From: Penaeus vannamei
Lineage: Eukaryota; Arthropoda; Malacostraca; Decapoda; Penaeidae
Assembly: GCF_042767895.1 (NCBI RefSeq)
Contig: NC_091571.1
Location: 2,491,607-2,510,628, forward strand
Length of the DNA stretch: 19,022 nucleotides
Direction: 5' to 3'
Below the pieces are notes generated by a model that saw only the letters and a list, made by a program, of their open reading frames with translations, did no database searches and was not told where the DNA came from. Position 1 is the stretch's first letter, and every line of letters begins with the position of its first letter. The position numbers and the translations under genes are program-made. Shown in pieces: positions 1 through 9,112 of this stretch.

Positions 1-697
1 AACATGAAATATGAAAAAAAAGAAAAATGGACCATGTATGTTTGGAATGAGAAATAAATATTGAAAATGGGGAATTATGCTGCTGAGAACGTTCATCGAG
101 AATGGGTAATGTCTATTTGAACGTAAAGAACGTATTCTGGGTGAAGCTAACGTGTACTGAAAATAGGTAATGGGTATTAAGAACGGGTAATTTTATGAGT
201 TTCCTTAATTGGAAAATCAGGAGATTATCCAAATAGCCGTGATATAGTTGATAGCAATTATTTGGCTTGCACTGGACTGGTAATTCCATGTTAACCATCC
301 AAACTGCTTGTGGAATTATTAAATTTATTGATATAGTTGTTTATTTATTTATTCTCTTGTTTTGGAATTACTGAGTTTATTTATTTATCCGTTCATTCAT
401 TTATTCTTTTTGATGCAGTAGTTTCATCATGTAATTAGGAAAAAAATTAACACGGATGGTATATTATCCAGCTTTTTTGTAAAAGAAAAGAAAAGAAAAA
501 AATAAACATGCTCGTGCAGAAAGCAGCAATAACAGCAGTAATAAAAGCTGATAATGCTAATTAAAACAGAATGTTATCTGTAGTTTATGCAGACCTCGTT
601 TAGAAAATTGCTTTGGCGATAGAGAAAAGCACCTTTGAGTGGAACGGTGGAATGAGACTTCCATGCTTTGTACGCATTTTTTTATTTATTATTTTAT
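1..697. other. AT-rich intergenic DNA, no gene seen
   Basis: No open frame with convincing codon use or family motif on either strand. The text is AT-rich, with short runs of (TTTA) near 345-400 and an A/G run near 480-503. It reads as ordinary intergenic sequence leading into the first microsatellite. Confidence 0.6.
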
Positions 698-946
<249 letters not shown>

Positions 947-1121
947 CATATATATTTTTTCTAGGAAATGAATTGAAAAGGTGAACTGATGCACTTTGTT
1001 ATTATTGTTAACGTATTTTTTAGTTTTTTTGTTATTTTTGAAAAGATATTGCGCACTTGTTGGGGAAAATATGGGTATTGGTTCGTGAAGAGAAGATGAA
1101 TACGACGAAAATATGGCTTAA

Positions 1122-1123
1122 GC

Positions 1124-1155
<32 letters not shown>

Positions 1156-1206
1156 AAAGAGAGAGAGAGAGAAAGAAAGAAAGAAAGGAGGAGAAGAAGA
1201 AGAAAA
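1122..1206. repeat. Compound (CAA)n-(GA)n-(GAAA)n-(GAA)n microsatellite
   Basis: Eleven CAA units (about 1123-1155) are followed by GA, GAAA and GAA runs to about 1205. The plus strand is purine-rich after the CAA part. The poly-Gln, Arg/Glu/Lys-rich frame that crosses it has no flanking protein signal. Confidence 0.92.
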
Positions 1207-1543
1207 ACAACCATGACTAAATATTTGTTAGACATCGTCCTATTTCTTGAAAAAAAATATCAATAACTGCTTAACCTAAAACGATATACAAACAAAACGT
1301 GATTAAGTCAAATAATCTGGGACTCACGACAGCTAATCATTGACTGCATGATTCACGTATCTGAAAGTGATAAAGTTATTAAGAATTCTATTGAGTAAGC
1401 TGCTTGAATCGGCTATTTAGACCGTGACATTGGTTTGTGTTGAGGTATGTAAGTTGATAAATGTGCAGGACGTGGAATATTAAGGTTTATTGATAATCTA
1501 TTAGGTAAAATGGTTGTTAGGATGTGTGATTGGCTGATGGTAC
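1207..1543. other. Intergenic stretch, nothing recognised
   Basis: AT-rich sequence between two repeat blocks. No coding frame, RNA gene or terminal repeat is evident by eye. Confidence 0.5.
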
Positions 1544-2172
<629 letters not shown>

Positions 2173-2339
2173 TTCATTATACTTGACCTTTGGGAAAATC
2201 AGCTGGAGGAAGCGCCGGCGTGGACTCTTCTCCAAGTGGGCGTTTTAACGAGGTCGAGAATTCGTTAAGTCTTGGTGTTTTTTTTTCTTAGGAAAGTCTT
2301 TGTTAATTTGGGGGATTCCTTTCTTTGGGTGGATGGGAA

Positions 2340-2340
<1 letters not shown>

Positions 2341-2370
<30 letters not shown>

Positions 2371-2403
2371 GTCTTTTTTGTTTGTTCTAAGTTGCTTGGT
2401 CTC

Positions 2404-2473
<70 letters not shown>
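2341..2473. repeat. Poly-T tract and (AT)n microsatellite
   Basis: A run of about 29 T (2342-2370) is followed, after 38 bases, by about 32 AT units (about 2409-2473). A pyrimidine-rich stretch (about 2495-2585) follows. No gene is supported. Confidence 0.93.
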
Positions 2474-2476
<3 letters not shown>

Positions 2477-2582
2477 TCGAACTTTCTCATTATCATCTGT
2501 CTTTCTTTCTTCTCCTTTTCTCTTCTTTTCCCATTTCTGCTCTTATCCCTTTCCCCTTCCCTCCCCCTCCCCATTCCTCTCC

Positions 2583-2831
2583 CTAATATAAATATAATCC
2601 GACCGAGTGTGACCTCGAGTGTGAAGTTTTCCTCTGAAAGTCCTAATTCCCCGTGAGATTTAAGGGGCTCAATGGACGCCCTGTCCGTTCCTTCCGCGAC
2701 TGCTGCTGGCTGCTGTTCGAGGTCGAATGTACTCCTCCTCGCCGCGCCTTCTCGTGAAGTGGACGTGAAGGGACGTACCGTCGTCGGAGGGAATCTTTTG
2801 TATTTTTGTATTTTTGCCTCCTTCCGTAATT

Positions 2832-2869
<38 letters not shown>

Positions 2870-3297
2870 GTTCTGAAAAGGTGTCCTGTTCAGTTCGTTT
2901 TTTTTTTTTTTAGCCTCTTTGAGTTGTTTTAGTTTTATGTTTTTATTTTTTGATATTGTTTGAAGGTTTGGAGTTATGGTTAGTTATTATTTTTTTGGAT
3001 ATTGGTTTAGTTGTTTTGGAGTTATTTTAGTTTGTTTGTTTGTTTGTTTTTGTTTATTGGTTTAGTTGTTTTTGTATGTTAGTGGTTGTTTTTATTCTTT
3101 TAGAAGGGCATTTCAACTTGGAGTCGCGATGTGTGAGTGTGTGATTCTTAGTTTCTTAGCTCTTGGACTGTACTTTGTGCACTCTCCTGATCTTTTTACG
3201 GTTTTTGTTTAGCTTTTTTATGGTTCGCAGTGTCTTCTTTAAGTGTCGTTCTTGGCATATCTGAAGCCATCCCTACCCTGTTCTTTTGCACGTTCCT
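2583..3297. other. T-rich intergenic DNA with poly-T 2836-2867
   Basis: Contains a 32-base T run at 2836-2867, a 12-base T run near 2900, and irregular GTTT-rich text around 2930-3070. A more GC-rich island lies at about 2600-2790. I see no coding frame or splice-flanked exon. Confidence 0.55.
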
Positions 3298-3511
3298 GTT
3301 CTGAGTCCGAGTTTAGGCCTATTTTTAAGCACGTTCTCGAGTCCGTTCACAAGCCGTTCCCATCCCGTTCGTACTCCCCACCCCACCCCCCTCTCTGCTT
3401 CCCCGTTCTGAGTCCGAGTTTAGGTCTATTTTTAAGCACGATCTCGATTCCTGTCTATTTTCTGTCTCTGTCCCGTTCGTATCCCTGTTCCCAGCGGTAC
3501 CCTTCCCAGCA
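3298..3511. repeat. Tandem duplication of ~107 bp
   Basis: GTTCTGAGTCCGAGTTTAGG begins at 3298 and again at 3405. The match runs through TATTTTTAAGCACG and a CTCGA-like end. A second shared block, TCCCGTTCGTA, lies at 3363 and 3471. The spacing is constant (107-108), so this is a two-copy tandem duplication. Only a few substitutions separate the copies over the first 43 bases, so it is fairly young. Confidence 0.85.
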
Positions 3512-3813
3512 AGACACACTCCTCTTCCACCTCCAGCTCTTACAACAACAGATTCCTCCTCTTCGTTGCAGAAATGTTGCAAGATGTATCACTTTGGCCT
3601 ATTGCATTGTGAGGAAGTCTTGGGTTATGTAATGGGTATGAGGAGAGGGTATAATCATTATTATTTGCATCTTATTATCTTTTTTTTTTGTATTTTTTAT
3701 GATTTATGTAAGAGGGAACTTGGTTTATATAATGACGAAGAGGTTGGGTGTGTGTGCTTGTGTGTTTGTGGTATGTTATGGGTGTGTTTTAAGGATTGCT
3801 CTTTGTTTCTGAC

Positions 3814-3902
3814 TTTCTCTTTCTCTCTATCCCTCTCTCTCTCACTCACTCACTCACTCCCTCCCTTTCTTTCTTTCTTCTCTCTCCCTCCCTCCCTCCC
3901 TC

Positions 3903-3957
<55 letters not shown>

Positions 3958-4016
3958 TTCTTTCTGTCTCTTTCTTTCTTTCTTCTCTTCTCTATTCTCT
4001 CTCTTTTCTCTCTTTC

Positions 4017-4114
<98 letters not shown>

Positions 4115-4165
4115 TTGCCCTCCTCCTCTTTCTTTTCTTTATTTCCTTTTCCTTTCCTTTCATCT
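3814..4165. repeat. Long polypyrimidine tract, (CT)n/(CTTT)n/(CCCT)n
   Basis: About 350 bases are almost free of purines on the plus strand. They hold (CTCA)n and (CCCT)n at the start, a (CT)n block near 3905-3952, (CTTT)n near 4017-4066, and a second (CT)n block near 4068-4110. Ser/Leu/Phe frames on the plus strand and Arg/Glu/Lys frames on the minus strand are artefacts. Mirror-symmetric CT/GA tracts of this length are known to be able to form triplex (H-DNA) structure. Confidence 0.95.
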
Positions 4166-4322
4166 GATGCTGACTCGCAAGAACCAGCCAGCCTGGGGCA
4201 CTGGGAGGGAGGGGCGGGGGGGGGGGTGCAGAAGGTCGTCCTTGGCCCGCTGTGCCAGAAGGCACCTGGAAGTCGTAATGAGCTCAGGTGGTCGATCCAC
4301 AACGCCCTCATGGCTCTTAGGG

Positions 4323-4548
4323 TGCGTAGGCGGGAGGGTGGGGGGTAGGGCATTGGGCGCGGTGGGGTGAGGGGGAGGGGGAGGGCATTGGGCGTGGGTG
4401 GGTGAGGAGGGAGGGGGAGGGTATTGGGTGTGTGGAGGGTGGGGCTTAGGGCGGAGGGGGAGGAGGGTAGGGTATTAGGTGTGTGGGGGACGCGGGTAGG
4501 GGAGGGGGAGTGGAAAGGTCACGTGGAGGCCTTTGCGGGGGTGTTGGG
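4323..4548. repeat. G-rich minisatellite, GGGCATTGGGCG-like units
   Basis: Irregular units of roughly 55-65 bp carry GGGYATTGGGYG followed by runs such as GGTGAGGGGGAGGGGG. Copies start near 4346, 4383 and 4420, and a weaker one near 4470. Many closely spaced GGG runs on the plus strand give strong quadruplex potential. No gene is supported. Confidence 0.75.
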
Positions 4549-4790
4549 TGAAGGGAGGGAGGAGGAAGAGAAGGATGGAGGGGCGGAAGGAAGGAAGGAA
4601 GGGAGAGAGGGAGGGAGGAAGGAAGGAAGGAAGAGAGGAAGAGAGAGAGGGAGTGAGAGACGGAGAAACGAAGGGAGGGAGTGGGAGACGGAGAAAGGAA
4701 GGGAGGGAGGGGGAGACGGAGGAAGGAAGGAGGAAAGAAAGAAAGAAAGAGAGGAGGAGAGGAGAGGTGAAGGAAGGAGGGGAGGGGGAA
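4549..4790. repeat. Polypurine tract, (GGAA)n/(GGGA)n/(GAAA)n
   Basis: About 240 bases are nearly free of pyrimidines on the plus strand, made of GGAA, GGGA, GAGA and GAAA units. It is opposite in strand sense to the pyrimidine tract at 3814-4165. Glu/Gly/Arg/Lys frames crossing it are artefacts. Confidence 0.93.
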
Positions 4791-4981
4791 GGTCACCTGA
4801 CGAGGCAGCTTTACTGGGAAAGAAGGGCACTAAAGCTTGCCAGTCGTGACGTGTGTGTGTGTGATCTTTAAGTGGGCGGGTGGCATTGGGGGTGGGGGGA
4901 GGGGTAGGAGGGGGGGAGAGGAAGGGTGTGGGCGGTGCCGGAAACGAGGTGTTAGTTCCTTGGTGGAAAATAACTTCAGGA

Positions 4982-5005
4982 ATATATATATATATATATA
5001 TATAT
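4982..5005. repeat. Short (AT)n microsatellite
   Basis: About 12 AT units between GC-rich sequence on the left and AT-rich sequence on the right. Confidence 0.9.
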
Positions 5006-5077
5006 TTAGATATAAAAAGAATAAAAAAGAAAGATCTGGGATATGTTCTCGTATATGCCGGGAGGGAAGGATAGGAA

Positions 5078-5109
5078 GTGTGTCACGAGGAATTCCCCGA
5101 ATGACACAC
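5078..5109. other. Interrupted palindrome with 8-bp arms
   Basis: GTGTGTCA at 5078-5085 is exactly complementary to TGACACAC at 5102-5109. The 16-base spacer contains the perfect palindrome GGAATTCC (5089-5096). Three more TGTCA words follow by 5145. It could be a cruciform or a paired protein site. It has no clear match to a terminator or known operator. Confidence 0.5.
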
Positions 5110-5406
5110 GCACCTGTCATTGTCACGCTGTCATATGGGAAATTGTTTCGTAACGCCAAATGAAAGACAGGAAGGGTCATTTTTCTTGTAAATGTCATAC
5201 AAAAAAACGCTGAGAACTATGTATACCTATCATGAATTAGAAAAAAAAGTGTATAAATTCAAATTTCACCGCCATTGAGAGCAGATTGAAGACGATTAAA
5301 CCATGAGAATTTCGCGAAGAAAAAAATCAACCTCTGACCTCATTGACACATCTCGCTAACAATGAAATAAAAAGAAAAAGAGAGAATGTGCGTTTGAAGG
5401 ACACGT

Positions 5407-5419
5407 TGAGTCACGTGAG
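5407..5419. promoter_or_regulatory. Overlapping AP-1-like and CACGTG E-box motifs
   Basis: TGAGTCA (5407-5413) is the AP-1 consensus. It overlaps GTCACGTGAG (5410-5419), which differs at one base from the GTCACGTGAC site known for MiT/TFE-type bHLH-ZIP factors. Motif match only: short words like these also occur by chance, and no transcript start is shown nearby. Confidence 0.3.
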
Positions 5420-5550
5420 TTCCCGCACTCGACGGAACAATGGGCGAGGTGACTTCACTTCGGCGGAAGGGACGGGGGATGTCAAGGTGCGGGGAGGTGG
5501 CGGCGGGTTTCTCGAGCTTCTCCTCACCTGCAGAGCGTATTCACCTGCAG

Positions 5551-5850
5551 GAGGGGTCGTTTGATGGCGGGGCACCTGGGAGGCTCATCTGTAAGAGGGG
5601 TCATTTGATGGAGGGGCACCTGGGAGGCTCACCTGAAAGAGGGGTCATTTGATGGAGGGGCACCTGGGAGGCTCACCTGAAAGAGGGGTCATTTGATGGG
5701 GGAACACCTAGTGGAGGGTCACCTGGAAGAGGGTCATTTGATGGGGGGGGGGCACCTTGAAGGGACACCTGGGAGGCTCACCTGATGGAAGGACATCTCT
5801 TGGAGGCTCACCTGCTTGAGGGTCACCTACTAGAGACTCCCCCTGATAGA
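5551..5850. repeat. 44-bp minisatellite rich in CACCTG
   Basis: Units begin with GAGGGGTC at 5551, 5595, 5639 and 5683, exactly 44 bp apart. The second and third are identical or nearly so by eye. Units after 5683 are degenerate and of changing length, ending near 5850. Each full unit carries GGCACCTGGGAGGCTCACCTG-like text, with two CACCTG words in most. Counting the two just upstream, about eleven CACCTG words lie between 5524 and 5818. Confidence 0.9.
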
Positions 5851-6022
5851 AGGTCATTCGATTAAAGGTTACGTGTCGACAACAATAAAAAAAGGATATA
5901 ACGACCTGGCAGCAACACATTTGTTCTGCGTCGTAAGGGCTACTTTCCACGAATGCGCAGCCCGTATGTCTTTTGTCTCCGTAATCACGGTCTGCCAGCT
6001 GTAGCTAATGGCAGGGGGAGAC

Positions 6023-6522
6023 NNNNNNNNNNNNNNNNNNNNNNNNNNNNNNNNNNNNNNNNNNNNNNNNNNNNNNNNNNNNNNNNNNNNNNNNNNNNNN
6101 NNNNNNNNNNNNNNNNNNNNNNNNNNNNNNNNNNNNNNNNNNNNNNNNNNNNNNNNNNNNNNNNNNNNNNNNNNNNNNNNNNNNNNNNNNNNNNNNNNNN
6201 NNNNNNNNNNNNNNNNNNNNNNNNNNNNNNNNNNNNNNNNNNNNNNNNNNNNNNNNNNNNNNNNNNNNNNNNNNNNNNNNNNNNNNNNNNNNNNNNNNNN
6301 NNNNNNNNNNNNNNNNNNNNNNNNNNNNNNNNNNNNNNNNNNNNNNNNNNNNNNNNNNNNNNNNNNNNNNNNNNNNNNNNNNNNNNNNNNNNNNNNNNNN
6401 NNNNNNNNNNNNNNNNNNNNNNNNNNNNNNNNNNNNNNNNNNNNNNNNNNNNNNNNNNNNNNNNNNNNNNNNNNNNNNNNNNNNNNNNNNNNNNNNNNNN
6501 NNNNNNNNNNNNNNNNNNNNNN
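6023..6522. other. Assembly gap, exactly 500 N
   Basis: Five hundred consecutive N. A round number usually marks a scaffold join of unknown true length. Frames that cross it are meaningless. Missing 5' exons of the FRRS1-like gene could lie here or further upstream. Confidence 1.
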
Positions 6523-6633
6523 TAATTTTTACTCTCGCGATAAAGAAAAAAATCAGGCAATAAAGAATGCAATTTTTACTCGCGCGAGAATTGCTGGAGA
6601 AGCTTCGACTATTACTAGTCTGGCAATAAAGAT
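6523..6633. repeat. Short direct repeats at the right edge of the gap
   Basis: AATTTTTACTC followed by CGCG occurs at about 6524 and again at 6571. GGCAATAAAGA occurs near 6556 and 6622. These look like units of a tandem repeat of about 45-65 bp that enters the gap, which may explain the failed assembly. Confidence 0.5.
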
Positions 6634-6870
6634 TTAAAAAATAAATGAATGGTCTGACTAATATAAAGATGGCTAGCAACCGTCCGGAGATGGAAATTTC
6701 TCCTAAAGGCCATCATCTGAGTTCCGGTTTTGTGGGAAAAGTAGTTATTAATGCGCCCAGGTACCATTAGCAACAACCTCAAGATGGCAGCCGCGTTGCA
6801 GAGCCGATGGTTCAAGAGAGTGATATAAAGATGGTTATTGAGTCGTGACCGCAGCGAGTTTCGTGTGCTA
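6634..6870. other. Short non-repetitive stretch, no gene supported
   Basis: Contains AAGATGG words at 6666, 6781 and 6829, the middle one reading CAAGATGGCAGCCGCG. Two of the three are in matching TATAAAGATGG contexts about 162 bp apart, so a diverged duplication is possible. AAGATGGC resembles the YY1-type start-site motif, but no exon can be shown. Confidence 0.3.
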
Positions 6871-7140
6871 AGTGGGAGGAGGGGGTGGGGTGGGGTGGGG
6901 GGTTGGGGGAGGGGGTGGGGTGGGGTGGGGTGGGGGGTTGGAGGTGGGGGTGGGGTGGGGTGGGGTGTTGGAGGAGGGGGTGGGGGATGGGGGTTGGAGG
7001 GGGGTGTAGGGTGGAGGTTGGAGGAGGGGGTCGGGGATGGGGGTTGGAGGAGGGGGTGGGGTGGGGGTTGGAGGAGGGGGATAGGGTGGGGGTTGGAGGA
7101 GGGGGTGGAAGAGGGGGTAGGGTAGGGGTTAGGGTGCTGG
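6871..7140. repeat. G-rich minisatellite, GGGGTGGGGTTGGAGGA-like units
   Basis: Tandem units of about 20-35 bp combine GGGGTGGGG, GGGTTGGAGGA and GGGGGATGGGG. Almost every position is G, T or A on the plus strand. The runs of four or five G are very favourable for quadruplex formation. Gly/Trp/Val frames and the antisense Pro-rich frame are artefacts of the repeat. Confidence 0.93.
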
Positions 7141-7393
7141 AGGGGACCGTGGCCTTCACTTTACATCAGCAGGTGGTCATGATTGAGGGCGCTGTGTTTG
7201 GTGAATTACATATTGCAGGACATTCTAGATTCCCTTGCATCAAGCGAATGTTGGGAGGACATGTTTGCGTGAATCAGAAGAGAAATGAAGAATTTGGAGA
7301 GCTTCTGTTGAGGGAAGTGATGCGTCACACAGACTCTCTCTCTTTCTGCCTGTCTCTTGCCTCCACTGATACACTAAAACTCTCTCTTCACTG

Positions 7394-7500
7394 ATTGGTT
7401 TCCAACATGATAGCAGGTTAGGGGAGGGAAGAGGAGGGAGTGGGGAAGGAGGCCGTCTCTATATAGGCGCTCCTGTCAACCTGTACCTCTTATCATTAGT
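7394..7500 (+). promoter_or_regulatory. Candidate TATA promoter with inverted CCAAT box
   Basis: ATTGG (inverted CCAAT) lies at 7394-7398, TATATAG at 7460-7466, and a TCATTA initiator-like word at 7493-7498. The TATA-to-start distance is about 35 bases and the CCAAT-to-start distance about 100, both near textbook values. The block sits between a quadruplex-prone repeat and the FRRS1-like exons, on the same strand. No first exon joining it to the gene was found, so this is an arrangement of motifs and not a shown promoter. Confidence 0.3.
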
Positions 7501-8511
7501 TTCTAAAATAAAAAAAAAGTTTTTTGTACAATACTGTTTTTTTATGGAGTGTATCCTTTATGCACCCACTCGATTCTTCTTGGCATTGGTGGAGTTCAGA
7601 AAAAAAAACTTGATCACCCGCATCTGGCAGAGTTGTTCAAGCAAGGTTCAGGGTATTAGGTTTTCCTGGGTTTACTCGATCTCTTGGGAATGATAGGTAT
7701 AGAAGATTCTTTTTCATTTGATTCCTTAGCACCACTAGTTTCGGGTTATCCATCTTCTGGCAAACTTTCTTTATCACTGTAATGGATGCTTATATTACGA
7801 AATATCTTATTAGCAGGAGGTATACACCCCTCCAAACTTTTACTGAATGGTGTAATTCTCATGTAGGTGTCATTGAAAGTCTTAAATAGAGAGCAATAGA
7901 AGACTGGAATTTGTGCTCATTATTTACAATTAGTGTCTACCTGTTATATAGCCACTTTGGTCTTCTATTTCTAATGATGACTTTCCATTGCTCACATGTC
8001 TTGTGAAGTGTGGCAGATGGTGCTCCCTTAAAAACATTGTACATTCATCTGTGTCTGCAACACAACCTGCTTTTCTATTTGTTAAGTTTAAAGAAATATC
8101 TGTCTATCTAGCAAATGTCTGATAATGCTTAGTGCTTAAAATTTTGTTTTTCTTTAGCATTGTACTACATATACATAGTATGTGTTGTTATTTTGCATAA
8201 AGGTACTCATCTTAGGATGAGTCTGTCCTGCGTTTATGAATCTCTATGATTACATAAGTGATTTATGCAGTATTATTGCTAGTCAGTATTTAGTTACACT
8301 TGTATATCAGTTGGCCCTCTGGTGACTGCTTAAAGTTTCTGTTTTGCATTTTGTCCTTGTTGAAGATCAGGTTTTGATATTAACATTTGAAAGAGCAGAT
8401 CAGAGTACAAGAAAATACAGTTGGAGCATACTCATAAATCAGTTTTTCTATAAGGATATTGTCAAGTGATGCACCAGAACCATTTATGCTAATGCCTGTC
8501 TTTATTTCCAG
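7501..8511. other. Intron or upstream flank, no exon recognised
   Basis: AT-rich sequence directly before the first recognised exon. The last bases before 8512 are a usable acceptor (pyrimidine-rich, ending TTTCCAG). The longest plus-strand ATG frame starts near 7543 and encodes about 50 residues without a signal peptide or Reeler motif. I therefore read the region as intron plus possible 5' flank. Confidence 0.55.
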
Positions 8512-8692
8512 GGGATCCTTCGTGAAGTCATATGACACCTTCTGGGCTGGGGTTACATCAGAGAAAGTGACTGTCACCAAGCGTTCCGTTCCTCAGGACT
8601 CTGGCACACCCACTACAGCAAACACATCCCCTTCCACAACCACCACTACAACTACAACCACAACCACAACCACTACCACAAGCCCAGCTCCT
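8512..8692 (+). CDS. FRRS1-like exon: Reeler end and Thr-rich linker
   Basis: The acceptor TTTATTTCCAG ends at 8511; the exon starts with the third base of a split codon. The first residues (GSFVKSYDTFWAGVTSEKVTV) match the closing strand of Reeler domains, with the aromatic-Trp core and the T-S-x-x-V-T-V end. A run of about 16 Thr written with mixed ACA/ACC/ACT codons follows, likely an O-glycosylated stalk. The donor chosen is CCT|GTAAGC at 8693, because it is the best GT by eye and is in phase 0, matching the next exon. A second phase-0 candidate is ATT|GTTAGT at 9089, which would lengthen the linker by 132 residues. Confidence 0.65.
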
Positions 8693-9112
8693 GTAAGCCC
8701 AGCTGTAGATACAGATCCTGCAGAGAATGCCGGTGATGTTGTCATCAGTGTGGTTGATGCACCTAGTGTGGCTGTAGTTGAGAATGACCTCAGTGAAGCT
8801 GATGATAGTTCTCCTCCTCCTCCTCCCACGTCTAGTTCCTTACCTACAACTTCCCTCTCCACAACTACCAATAGTCCTAGTAGTTCCATTAGTGAGAATG
8901 ATAGTCCTAGTACAGAAAGAACCAGAGAAACCCAGGCCCCAGCAGAAGGGAACAGAGATAAGCCAAATCGCAGATTTGGTTTGTTTAACCGCTTCAAGAC
9001 CACCACGACCACCACAGGAAAGCCAACAACCACCGTCAAAGCCGCCACCACACGTGCTCCTAGGCGACCAATTGAAGGCCTCTCCATTGTTAGTACTCTG
9101 ACAGAAGAATAA
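8512..9112 (+). CDS. Possible short isoform: Reeler end plus mucin-like tail
   Basis: If the donor at 8693 is not used, the frame stays open for another 139 residues and stops at TAA 9110-9112. The extension is Pro/Ser/Thr-rich and acidic, then basic near the end, with a second Thr cluster and no membrane helix. Its length, the coding-like mixed Thr codons and a poly(A) signal 237 bases after the stop suggest a real alternative last exon. The product would be a secreted Reeler protein without the DOMON and b561 domains. The alternative is that all of it is linker of the long form, with a donor near 9089. The sequence alone cannot decide. Confidence 0.5.

Noticed and set aside
3566..4353. 260-residue plus-strand frame and 139/167-residue minus-strand frames over the CT tract
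   Set aside because: Composition is entirely set by the CT/CTTT repeat, and similar lengths occur in several frames at once.
4424..4871. Glu/Gly/Arg-rich and antisense Pro/Ser/Leu-rich frames
   Set aside because: Products of the purine tract; no domain, no splice-bounded conservation.
5953..6679. Four long frames over 6.0-6.6 kb
   Set aside because: They are almost wholly made of N from the assembly gap.
6782..6826. Short frame starting MAAALQSRW after a YY1-like AAGATGGC word, considered as a first coding exon
   Set aside because: Only 14 residues before a stop, weak donor candidates, no support for joining to later exons.
6812..7394. Gly/Trp-rich plus-strand frames and a Pro-rich minus-strand frame
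   Set aside because: Translations of the G-rich minisatellite; the 3' part after 7140 shows no family motif.
7543..7693. About 50-residue ATG frame after the promoter-like block, considered as a first exon
   Set aside because: No signal peptide, no Reeler similarity, and it ends in a stop before any convincing donor.
8593..9087. 164-residue minus-strand frame opposite the Thr-rich exon
   Set aside because: Shadow of the real plus-strand coding frame; its poly-Val is the complement of the Thr codons.
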